5,079 bases of DNA from Pedobacter sp. (GTDB taxonomy: Bacteria > Bacteroidota > Bacteroidia > Sphingobacteriales > Sphingobacteriaceae), in assembly GCA_004295885.1 (NCBI GenBank), contig SEDG01000200.1:1-5079 (forward strand), in the 5' to 3' direction. Below the pieces are notes generated by a model. The model searched no databases, had not been told where the DNA came from, and saw only the letters and a list, made by a program, of their open reading frames with translations. Position numbers and translations under genes: made by a program. Position 1 is the stretch's first letter. Each line of letters opens with the position of its first letter. This document shows positions 1 to 5,079 of this stretch, piece by piece.

Positions 1-1104
1 CTAGCCAAACTTTTACAGCTAAAGGGAGTGGATGTAAAAGTTTACGAAAGAGATTTAAATAAAGACGGCCGCATACAAGGTTCAACGCTAGATTTACACG
101 CTGAATCTGGACTAGCCGCAATTCGCAAGGCGAATTTATTCAATGAGTTCAAAACGAATTTTCTTCCTGGCGCAGATAAAATGCTTATTGTAGATCATAA
201 AGCAGAAATACATTTTAGCGATCACGATACTACACTCGATGAAGATTTCGACAATGAATACTATCGCCCAGAAATAGATCGCGGCGCATTAAGAAAAATA
301 CTGTTAGCATCTTTACATCCCGAAACTGTAGTTTGGGACAGTCAATTTACCTCAATGGAGGCGCAGGGCGGAGGTTGGTTATTACATTTCAAAAACAAGC
401 CTTCTACTTATGCAGATATAGTTGTTGCTGCAGATGGCGCCAATTCTAAAATCCGTCCATACCTTACAGACATTAAACCTTTTTATTCAGGTATATTAAT
501 GCTCGAAGGCAATGTTAAACAGGCCGAAAAAGCAACACCCCATATTAATTCTTTAATCGATGGCGGAAAAATAATGGCTTTCGGAAACGAAAAAAACATA
601 TTGTTAGGCCAAAAAGGAAACGGCGATTTAGGTTTTTATGCAAGCTTTAGGGCAGATGAAAATTGGGCCAATACAAATGGTTTAGACTACAACAATAAAG
701 CACAAATGTTAGAATGGTTTAAATCCACCTATCCAGAGTGGAGCAATATTTGGCATGAGCTTTTTGAAAATGCAACATTGCCTTTCATTCCCCGCCCAAT
801 TTATTGTATGCCCTTAGACCAAACTTGGCAAGCCTTACCAAACTTAACTATGATTGGCGATGCGGCTCATGTTATGCCTCCCTTTGCGGGTGAAGGCGCC
901 AATATGGCAATGCTAGATGCTTTAGAATTAAGTGAATGTCTAACTTCTCCAGAGCATCAAACATTACAAGAAGCCATTTCATTTTACGAAATCAATATGC
1001 GCAAAAAAGCAGCCCAAGCCGCCCAAGAATCATTGATAAATGGCGAAAGGATGCACGCAGCAGATGCATTACATAACATGTTAGAAATGTTTAGCGGGCA
1101 TTAA
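1..1104 (+). CDS. TetX-like FAD-dependent monooxygenase (5' end cut by window edge)
   Basis: This is a class A flavoprotein monooxygenase of the TetX-like group, a soluble enzyme that would use FAD, NAD(P)H and O2 to hydroxylate a small molecule. The frame is open from base 1 and the first codons read LAKLLQLKGVDVKVYERD, which is the end of the Rossmann dinucleotide fold of this family. The GTG at 28 is therefore internal, and the true start with the GxGxxG motif lies upstream of the window. Visible hallmarks are the RPEIDRGALRKILL segment carrying the conserved FAD-contact Arg, the ADGANSKIR 'DG' motif, and GDAAHVMPPFAGEG (856-897), which binds FAD ribityl/phosphate. The C-terminus ends naturally, with a helical tail ending in SGH. 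Against TetX recalled from memory, the FAD parts match well but the tetracycline-pocket residues do not, so I do not call it a resistance gene. Its substrate is unknown. Family assignment is firm; specificity is not. Confidence 0.93.
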   Translation, partial: LAKLLQLKGVDVKVYERDLNKDGRIQGSTLDLHAESGLAAIRKANLFNEFKTNFLPGADKMLIVDHKAEIHFSDHDTTLDEDFDNEYYRPEIDRGALRKILLASLHPETVVWDSQFTSMEAQGGGWLLHFKNKPSTYADIVVAADGANSKIRPYLTDIKPFYSGILMLEGNVKQAEKATPHINSLIDGGKIMAFGNEKNILLGQKGNGDLGFYASFRADENWANTNGLDYNNKAQMLEWFKSTYPEWSNIWHELFENATLPFIPRPIYCMPLDQTWQALPNLTMIGDAAHVMPPFAGEGANMAMLDALELSECLTSPEHQTLQEAISFYEINMRKKAAQAAQESLINGERMHAADALHNMLEMFSGH

Positions 1105-1113
1105 ATAGCTTCC

Positions 1114-1317
1114 TGTCATCCGATGAATATAGGTATCCAGCAAGGTTTCATCGAAGAATTCCCTGCCATCCGATTGACTATAAGAAAAGATTTTTTTGAA
1201 AAGCACATACAGTAAAATTATTAGCGGATAGCCCTGCTGTCCGCTTCAATTTTTTGTCGCGTTTATTTGCAGTCATCCGATAAATATAACCGACAATGCA
1301 ATATTCATGGGATGACT
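1114..1317. repeat. Four degenerate copies of a GTCATCCGAT-type intergenic repeat
   Basis: Copies on the + strand are TGTCATCCGATGAATAT (1114-1130), TGCCATCCGATTGACTA (1164-1180) and AGTCATCCGATAAATAT (1271-1287). A fourth copy is on the opposite strand at 1301-1317, where the reverse complement reads AGTCATCCCATGAATAT. The first, third and fourth agree pairwise at 15 of 17 positions; the second needs a one-base insertion. The third and fourth face each other across 13 bases and form an imperfect palindrome with a 17-bp arm (G-G and A-C mismatches). The copies are strictly non-coding. This looks like a decayed REP-like or miniature mobile family. That it is dispersed genome-wide is an inference. 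Confidence 0.6.
1223..1255 (+). terminator. Intrinsic terminator downstream of the TetX-like gene
   Basis: AGCGGATAG (1223-1231) pairs completely with CTGTCCGCT (1237-1245), giving a 9-bp stem with one G-U pair around the 5-base loop CCCTG. A run of six T (1250-1255) follows after a TCAA spacer. This is the only strong hairpin-plus-T-run in the window. It lies about 120 bases past the flavoprotein stop, which is rather distant, so the repeat sequences between would be part of that transcript's 3' UTR. The reverse strand lacks a comparable T-run, so it acts in the + direction. Confidence 0.7.
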
Positions 1318-1388
1318 ATCGTCACAACACAAAAAGATTTTCGCTACCATCAGGTTTATTAAACAAAGGGCTCTGCTACTATTTAGGG

Positions 1389-1494
1389 TTTAATTGCAAA
1401 TGCAAAAACATTTAACAATCGGATATTAAAGATTTATATTCGTTTGTAAATTGTAATTCCATAAATATCAGACTCTAGATAATTTGCAATTAAA
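1389..1494. repeat. Perfect 13-nt inverted repeat spanning the hemoglobin leader
   Basis: TTTAATTGCAAAT (1389-1401) is the exact reverse complement of ATTTGCAATTAAA (1482-1494). The arms are separated by 80 bases, and the right arm ends one base before the ATG at 1496. A related but imperfect stretch, AAATTGTAATT, lies between them near 1448. If the transcript begins upstream of 1389, the arms could pair and bury the translation start. As DNA, they could be two half-sites of a regulator. The sequence is AT-rich, so chance is possible though unlikely at this length in a region this short. Confidence 0.45.
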
Positions 1495-1495
1495 A

Positions 1496-1975
1496 ATGAA
1501 AAAAATACCAACACTTTACGAATGGGCGGGTGATATGAAAACCTTCGAAACTCTATTCACCAAATTTTATAACAAGGTTTTAAAGGATGACTTATTAGGC
1601 GAGGTATTTAAGAACATGTCAGCCGACCATATCAAGCAAGTATCACACTTTGTTGCAGAGGTTTTTGGTGGAGAAAAACTTTATACGACCGAAGACAAAG
1701 GCAGCCATTCCATAATGATTGGAAAACACATCGGTAAAATGCTCACCGAAGAAAAACGACAACGCTGGGTTCAGTTGCTACTTCAAACAGCAGATGAGGT
1801 TGGTTTAAAAAGTGACCCAGAATTTCGCTCAGCCTTTATAGGATACATTGAATGGGGAACAAGGCTTGCCGTCATCAACTCTCAACTTACAGAAAATCCA
1901 ATAACAGAAAGTGAACCCATGCCAAAATGGGGATGGGGAGAAACTGGTGGGCCTTACAATCCAGATGAGAATTGA
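1496..1975 (+). CDS. Group II truncated hemoglobin
   Basis: A 2-over-2 heme globin of the trHbO-like (group II) class, a cytosolic protein expected to bind O2 or NO and act in redox or NO chemistry. From the ATG at 1496 it is 159 residues. Seen in order: helix-B FY at 24-25, where Tyr25 fits the B10 distal Tyr; the VFGG turn at 56-59; His78 in IGKHIG as proximal F8 heme ligand; Trp91 in RQRWV as the group II G8 Trp; and the GYIEWGTRLA signature at 116-125. A Pro/Trp/Gly-rich tail (PMPKWGWG, 141-148) extends past the globin fold. An in-frame TTG at 1484 would add four residues (MQLK), but the ATG is preferred because the family-like sequence starts there and TTG is a rare start. No Shine-Dalgarno is visible. 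It appears to be its own transcription unit: 390 bases and a terminator separate it from the upstream gene. Confidence 0.93.
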   Translation: MKKIPTLYEWAGDMKTFETLFTKFYNKVLKDDLLGEVFKNMSADHIKQVSHFVAEVFGGEKLYTTEDKGSHSIMIGKHIGKMLTEEKRQRWVQLLLQTADEVGLKSDPEFRSAFIGYIEWGTRLAVINSQLTENPITESEPMPKWGWGETGGPYNPDEN

Positions 1976-2055
1976 GTTGAAAAACATTGAATAGATATAT
2001 TTTTTTTAATTACTAGAATTTAGTCCCATAGTATTGATACCATAAACTAAATCAT

Positions 2056-2493
2056 ATGGCTACAAAAAACAAAACAGCAGAAACCGAAGTCAGCGTTGAT
2101 GACTTTATCAACTCATTTGTAGACAAAGAAGCAAAGAGACAAGATAGCTTTCGCCTCATCGAATTGATGCAAGAATGGTCTGGTTTCGAACCTAAAATGT
2201 GGGGACCAACAATTATAGGTTTTGGATCTTATCATTACAAATATGCCAGTGGCTATGAAGGAGATGCTCCCTTGATTGGCTTTTCACCTCGAAAGGCTGA
2301 GTTTTCTCTTTATGTTTCGGCTCAAGGAAATGAAGATGAAGATATTCTTGACCATTTAGGTAAATTTAAAATGGCAAAAGCCTGTATTTATTTCAAAAAA
2401 TTGGCCGACCTTAATCTTGATGTTTTAGAGAAACTGTGTAAATCTACTATCAAATACATCAATGAAAATCATGAATGCCCTTGTAGAAATTAA
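2056..2493 (+). CDS. DUF1801 (YdhG-like) domain protein
   Basis: A small soluble protein of 145 residues, nearly all of it the DUF1801 domain. An N-terminal helical segment (VSVDDFINSFVDKEAKRQD, 12-30) is followed by the conserved core GFGSYHYKYASGYEGD (55-70), LIGFSPRK (73-80) and a SLYV strand. LGKFKMAKACIYFKKLADLN (101-120) is the other strongly conserved block. The C-terminus ends in an unusual CPC (141-143). Biochemical function is not established for most members; the Bacillus subtilis relative YdhG/Fra has been described as a frataxin-like iron-handling protein, but carrying that role over is only a suggestion. It starts 80 bases after the hemoglobin stop, with no terminator-like hairpin between, so read-through is possible; a weak promoter (TTG at 1972, TATATTTT at 1996) could also serve. 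Confidence 0.9.
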   Translation: MATKNKTAETEVSVDDFINSFVDKEAKRQDSFRLIELMQEWSGFEPKMWGPTIIGFGSYHYKYASGYEGDAPLIGFSPRKAEFSLYVSAQGNEDEDILDHLGKFKMAKACIYFKKLADLNLDVLEKLCKSTIKYINENHECPCRN

Positions 2494-2550
2494 GTACATT
2501 AAAGCAAACCGTTATACCGAAAACTAAAAGGCTCGAATTAAACAAACACC

Positions 2551-3168
2551 ATGGGACTATTTGACTTCTTTAAACGTAAAGACAAAGGCGAACCAGAAAA
2601 ACCACTAGTTAAACCAAATAACCTAGGGGAATTTAATTTACAACTAGCAGACTTTAGTGAAAAAATTCACAGGTCGGAAGTTCTTGCGGATGCTTGGATA
2701 AATCCAAACTTTGACCCTGAGTTTGAAGCTGCTATTGCTCATCTAAGAACAGGGACACCAATGAAAAAAGGTGATATTATTGAGCTCAAAACTTATATTA
2801 TAAATATTTTGCTTTGGGAGCATAAGGTCGAATTAACATTTGACTTAGACAATGCTTCAAAAAATATAAATGAATTTGTACAAAAAATAAACAAGCAACT
2901 TAATTGGATAATAAAGAGTAAAAGTTTAATAGACGAAGCAATCATTTCTAAGTTACTTCAATTGAAAAATGATAGCTGGTTAGACGAAGACCAACAACCT
3001 GTAACTAAAGAAGATTTTATAAAATCGATGCAACTCATTTCAATTGACTTTGCTTCAAACGCAGCTTTCGATTTGTATTTTGATGATGGTGATTTATTTT
3101 ACGGACATACCATTATCGTTAATGTAAATTCGAAACGTGAAATCAAGAATGCATCTATAGCGGGCTAG
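2551..3168 (+). CDS. DUF2262 domain-containing protein
   Basis: A 205-residue soluble protein without signal peptide or membrane segment. The start MGLFDFFKRKDK is a short amphipathic, basic leader seen on many small bacterial cytosolic proteins. Residues 28-125 form a helical, charged region of no clear family. The C-terminal third (130-205) carries what I recognise as the DUF2262 pattern: LLQLKNDSWLDED (135-147), TKEDFIKSMQLISIDF (152-167), then FDLYFDDGDLFYGHTIIV (173-190) and a final ASIAG. The 'D-DLF-GH-I-V' block is the diagnostic part. Function is unknown. The family belongs to the mix of small DUF proteins sometimes found near polymorphic toxins as candidate immunity proteins, but no toxin is present here. 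It follows the DUF1801 gene by 57 bases without a terminator, so the two may be co-transcribed. Confidence 0.8.
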   Translation: MGLFDFFKRKDKGEPEKPLVKPNNLGEFNLQLADFSEKIHRSEVLADAWINPNFDPEFEAAIAHLRTGTPMKKGDIIELKTYIINILLWEHKVELTFDLDNASKNINEFVQKINKQLNWIIKSKSLIDEAIISKLLQLKNDSWLDEDQQPVTKEDFIKSMQLISIDFASNAAFDLYFDDGDLFYGHTIIVNVNSKREIKNASIAG

Positions 3169-3269
3169 AGTAACACATCTCTAACCTACTGGTTTGCACA
3201 AAATGACTTGCTAACTTCTATTATAGAATTTTCAATCTGCAAGCCTTACTTTTAAACAAAACATTTACC

Positions 3270-3812
3270 ATGAAAAAATTATTCGCCCTTACTTTCCTTT
3301 TAGCAAGCACCCTAGCTGCTCAAAGCCAAAACTTAAAAAACACTTCGTATCAAAACCAATCTGGCGAAAAGGTATTACGTTTTGAATGTATGCTCCCAAT
3401 TAGCATAACAGAAGCTTGGAAACTTTTCACAACTGATGAAAAGCTAAAAAAGTGGATAGCTCCTTTGGCACATATAGAATTAAAATCAGGCGGGTACATT
3501 TTAACTAACTACGATAAATCAAAAAGCCTTTCGGATAGTAGTTCTATTAAATTACCCATTACCAGTTTTATCGACAATGAGCTATTGGTATTAAAAGTTA
3601 TATTAAATGATAATTTTGTAAAAGCAGTAAGAGATAGCGACAAGAATCTTCAAGAGGTTATCCAATTTATAAAGGTTGGCGATAAACAAACCAAAATAGT
3701 TTCGTCTATGATAGGTTGGGGAACTGGACCCGATTGGGATAAAACCTATACCTTCTTTGTAAAAGGTAACGAATGGACATACAAAGAGCTTATCAAAAAT
3801 TATAAAAATTAA
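3270..3812 (+). CDS. Exported SRPBCC (AHSA1/START-like) domain protein
   Basis: A 180-residue protein with a helix-grip SRPBCC fold, a hydrophobic-ligand-binding scaffold. Residues 1-20 form a clear Sec signal peptide: KK, a hydrophobic core FALTFLLASTLAA, then a likely cut near AQS|QN. The domain begins at about 36 (RFECMLPISITEAWKLF), with the family landmarks LKKWIAPL (59-66), SGGYILTNYD (73-82) and, near the C-terminus, GWGTGPDWDKTYTFF (149-163), which matches the AHSA1 'G-G-WD' end. Most AHSA1-like proteins are cytosolic, so periplasmic or surface location is the notable point. The ligand is unknown. The stop is 4 bases before the next start, so it is almost certainly co-transcribed and possibly co-functional with the VOC protein. 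It lies 101 bases after the DUF2262 gene, a gap that could hold its own promoter; only weak matches are visible there. Confidence 0.88.
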   Translation: MKKLFALTFLLASTLAAQSQNLKNTSYQNQSGEKVLRFECMLPISITEAWKLFTTDEKLKKWIAPLAHIELKSGGYILTNYDKSKSLSDSSSIKLPITSFIDNELLVLKVILNDNFVKAVRDSDKNLQEVIQFIKVGDKQTKIVSSMIGWGTGPDWDKTYTFFVKGNEWTYKELIKNYKN

Positions 3813-3816
3813 CCAA

Positions 3817-4290
3817 ATGAAGAAGACAATATTAACAACCTTGGCATTTGCTGCAACCTTCTGTCTTGGTTTCGCTTTTAAAACAATCATAACAACTAAC
3901 AATCCTCATAAAATGAAAAAAGTAACAGGTATCGGGGGCATTTTTTTCAAATGCAAAGACCCAAAAGCAATGACAGAGTGGTATCAAAAACACCTTGGTT
4001 TAGAAACAAACCCTTATGGTGCAACATTCGAATGGTACGAAGGTCCAGACAGCACCAAAAAAGCGCAAACGCAATGGACACCGTTTAAAGAGTCCACCAA
4101 ATACTTTGAGCCATCTACCAAAGAGTTCATGATTAATTACAGGGTAGAAAATTTAGAAGCATTGGTAGAAGAATTAAAAAAAGAAGGTGTTACCATTATA
4201 GACAAAGTTGAAACTTACGATTACGGAAAATTTGTACATATACTTGATGCCGAAGGCAACAAAGTTGAATTGTGGGAACCTAAAGATTAA
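3817..4290 (+). CDS. VOC (glyoxalase-fold) protein with N-terminal signal/anchor
   Basis: A vicinal-oxygen-chelate fold protein of 157 residues. Residues 1-21 (KK, then TILTTLAFAATFCLGFAF) make a signal peptide or membrane anchor; Cys16 is not in a proper lipobox. The fold itself starts at Met33 (MKKVTGIGGIFFKCKDP), with a first module to about 90 and a second module 104-155 (INYRVENLEALVEELKKEG, then FVHILDAEGNKVELWEP). Glu151 matches the usual last metal ligand, but by register the two His ligand positions are Gly41 and Met105, so a canonical metal site is unlikely. ATG 3913 (Met33) is a plausible alternative start giving a cytosolic 125-residue form; I prefer 3817 because it sits 4 bases after the SRPBCC stop and encodes a well-formed export signal. 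Substrate unknown. Confidence 0.9.
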   Translation: MKKTILTTLAFAATFCLGFAFKTIITTNNPHKMKKVTGIGGIFFKCKDPKAMTEWYQKHLGLETNPYGATFEWYEGPDSTKKAQTQWTPFKESTKYFEPSTKEFMINYRVENLEALVEELKKEGVTIIDKVETYDYGKFVHILDAEGNKVELWEPKD

Positions 4291-4306
4291 GATGCAAAAT
4301 AATTTC

Positions 4307-4376
4307 TTCTCGCAGATTTATGGAAATATCCCAGACTCTAAATATTAATCTAAGTAATCCCTTAAATCTGCGGGAA
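4307..4376. repeat. Palindromic Bacteroidota-type intergenic repeat (ATCTGCGGGAA family)
   Basis: TTCTCGCAGATTTA (4307-4320) is the reverse complement of TAAATCTGCGGGAA (4363-4376) except for one position, which would be a U-G pair in RNA. The 42 bases between contain decayed units such as TTAATCTAAGTAATC (4346-4360) that resemble the same sequence. I recall ATCTGCG/CGCAGAT units ending in GGGAA as dispersed intergenic repeats in Bacteroidota. It fills most of the 101-base gap between the VOC and DUF4180 genes. In the transcript it could form a long-armed hairpin, but no T-run follows, so I do not call it a terminator. Confidence 0.65.
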
Positions 4377-4391
4377 ACCTATAAACAAAAA

Positions 4392-4751
4392 ATGGACATC
4401 GAAACCCACCATATTAATAACATTAAAATCGCTGAAGTGATTGCAGAAGATATCATTTTAAATTCTGCAGAAGATGGGCTAGACCTATTGGGAAATCTTT
4501 ATTATCAAGACTTCGATAAAATAATTATTTACGAGAAAAATATCACTCCTGATTTTTTCGATTTAAAAACAGGAATTGCAGGAGAAATCCTACAAAAGTT
4601 CTCTAACTACCGTGTTCAATTAGCCATTATTGGCGATTTTGAAAAGTTCGAAAGCAAAAGTATAAAGGATTTTATTTTTGAAAGCAATAAGTCGAAGCAT
4701 ATTAACTTTGTAAATACTTTAGCTAATGCTTTGAATAAATTAACCTCCTAA
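4392..4751 (+). CDS. DUF4180 domain-containing protein
   Basis: A 119-residue soluble protein that is essentially one DUF4180 domain. Landmarks are HHINNIKIAEVIAED (6-20), SAEDGLDLLGNLYYQ (25-39), FDKIIIYEKNITPDFFDLKT (41-60), GIAGEILQKFSNYRVQLAII (61-80) and KSIKDFIFESNK (89-100). The alternation of short strands and helices is reminiscent of STAS-like folds, which is an inference. Function is unknown. The open frame extends up to an ATG at 4320, but those 24 extra codons fall inside the palindromic repeat and do not look like family sequence, whereas MDIETHHINN is a typical family start, preceded by A-rich ATAAACAAAAA. It is followed after 17 bases by the cysteine-rich gene, so the two are probably co-transcribed. 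Confidence 0.9.
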   Translation: MDIETHHINNIKIAEVIAEDIILNSAEDGLDLLGNLYYQDFDKIIIYEKNITPDFFDLKTGIAGEILQKFSNYRVQLAIIGDFEKFESKSIKDFIFESNKSKHINFVNTLANALNKLTS

Positions 4752-4768
4752 TATTAAGACCAGTTACT

Positions 4769-5079
4769 ATGTGCCGGTACGCAATGTCCGCTTACAAACC
4801 TCATTACGCTTGTTTTAATTGTCGCAAGACTTTTAAAAGGAAATTGATGGCGGATATTCAAAGAGGCGAAGGCACAAAAAATGAAGCCAAGTGCCCGGAG
4901 TGCGGGGAGTTAACAGCGAGCATGGGATTAGATTTTGAATCGCTCAAAAAGACCGATTTGAAAAAATGGGCCCATTTAAAAAGTTTATATTCAGTTGGCA
5001 TTACTTTTCATTCTTGCGGTTGCACAGGTCCTGGTTATATCCCTAACACTACAGAAAAACTAATTGCTTATTTCGAAGA
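4769..5079 (+). CDS. Cysteine-rich zinc-ribbon-like conserved protein (3' end cut by window edge)
   Basis: An open frame runs from ATG 4769 to the window edge without a stop, giving 103 residues (MCRYAMSAYKPHYACFNC...). It has two CxxC pairs, C15-FN-C18 and C42-PE-C45, the arrangement of a zinc ribbon with a basic linker of about 23 residues, then MGLDFESLKKTDLKKW (52-67), a helix, and a striking TFHSCGCTGPGY (79-90) motif with another Cys pair. An extra Cys2 lies in the opening MCRY. I recall similar MCRY...HYACF-C... proteins in Bacteroidota and Proteobacteria annotated only as hypothetical. It may bind zinc and possibly nucleic acid; this is not shown. The end of the protein is missing. 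An upstream in-frame extension is unlikely because the DUF4180 stop is only 17 bases away. Confidence 0.85.
   Translation, partial: MCRYAMSAYKPHYACFNCRKTFKRKLMADIQRGEGTKNEAKCPECGELTASMGLDFESLKKTDLKKWAHLKSLYSVGITFHSCGCTGPGYIPNTTEKLIAYFE

Larger units (their letters stand above)
1105..1495. other. Gene-poor intergenic region with repeats and a terminator
   Basis: This stretch of about 390 bases between the flavoprotein and the truncated hemoglobin holds no credible gene; the longest small frame seen, 1123-1215 (30 codons), lies in repeat sequence and resembles nothing I know. It contains four degenerate copies of a CATCCGAT-centred repeat (1114-1317), an intrinsic terminator (1223-1255) and a 13-nt inverted repeat (1389-1401 with 1482-1494). 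The promoter of the hemoglobin gene should lie in the right half. I found no good match to the Bacteroidota consensus TTTG/TAnnTTTG there; the nearest is TTCGTTTG at 1439-1446, which has no properly spaced -33 element. Confidence 0.7.

Noticed and set aside
28..30. GTG at 28 as the start of the TetX-like gene
   Set aside because: The frame is open to base 1 and the upstream codons LAKLLQLKG belong to the family's N-terminal Rossmann fold, so the start is outside the window.
1123..1215. 30-codon frame from ATG 1123 in the intergenic region
   Set aside because: It runs through two copies of the CATCCGAT repeat, shows no start signal and has no recognisable protein features.
1484..1486. TTG at 1484 as the hemoglobin start
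   Set aside because: It would add only MQLK, lies inside the inverted-repeat arm, and a standard ATG at 1496 matches where the family sequence begins.
1105..1495. CRISPR-like array in the repeat-bearing intergenic region
   Set aside because: The copies are degenerate, unevenly spaced (50, 107 and about 30 bases) and in mixed orientation, and there are no cas genes.
1980..2010. A-rich then T8 stretch after the hemoglobin gene as a terminator
   Set aside because: There is a T-run but no GC-containing stem before it, so only weak A-T pairing is possible.
3193..3226. Possible promoter TTTG (3193-3196) and TATTATAG (3219-3226) before the SRPBCC gene
   Set aside because: The -7 element matches the Bacteroidota consensus TAnnTTTG at only four of six fixed positions and the spacing of 22 is long; too weak in AT-rich DNA.
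3603..3902. 99-codon open frame on the - strand
   Set aside because: It lies antisense across the end of the SRPBCC gene and the start of the VOC gene, both well supported, and its translation has no recognisable family pattern.

Overview
The window is AT-rich DNA that most resembles a member of the Bacteroidota, probably a Sphingobacteriaceae/Pedobacter-like genome. The evidence is the protein families present (TetX-like flavoprotein, DUF1801, DUF2262, exported SRPBCC, VOC, DUF4180), leaders without a clear Shine-Dalgarno motif, A-rich sequence just before several start codons, and an intergenic repeat built around 'ATCTGCGGGAA', which I recall as common in this phylum. No rRNA, tRNA, CRISPR array, transposase or phage gene was seen. 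All supported genes are on the + strand.

Layout: (1) 1-1104, the 3' part of a TetX-like FAD monooxygenase gene whose start lies left of the window. (2) 1105-1495, a gene-poor stretch with several copies of a 'GTCATCCGAT' repeat, a convincing intrinsic terminator (1223-1255), and a perfect 13-nt inverted repeat whose right arm touches the next start codon. (3) 1496-1975, a group II truncated hemoglobin. (4) 2056-2493, a DUF1801 protein. (5) 2551-3168, a DUF2262 protein. (6) 3270-4290, two genes 4 nt apart: a signal-peptide-bearing SRPBCC (AHSA1-like) protein and a VOC/glyoxalase-fold protein with an N-terminal signal or anchor segment. (7) 4307-4376, a decayed palindromic repeat. (8) 4392-4751, a DUF4180 protein, better started inside the longer open frame. 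(9) 4769 to the right edge, a cysteine-rich zinc-ribbon-like protein cut off by the window end.

The genes do not form a recognisable pathway. Only 3270-4290 (4-nt gap) and 4392-end (17-nt gap) look like tight co-transcription units; the rest reads as a row of small single-domain accessory genes. The points most worth a second look are the adjacent pair of exported versions of normally cytosolic folds, the non-canonical VOC metal site, the altered substrate pocket of the TetX-like enzyme, and the two intergenic repeat systems. I found no clear evidence of an undescribed multi-gene system.
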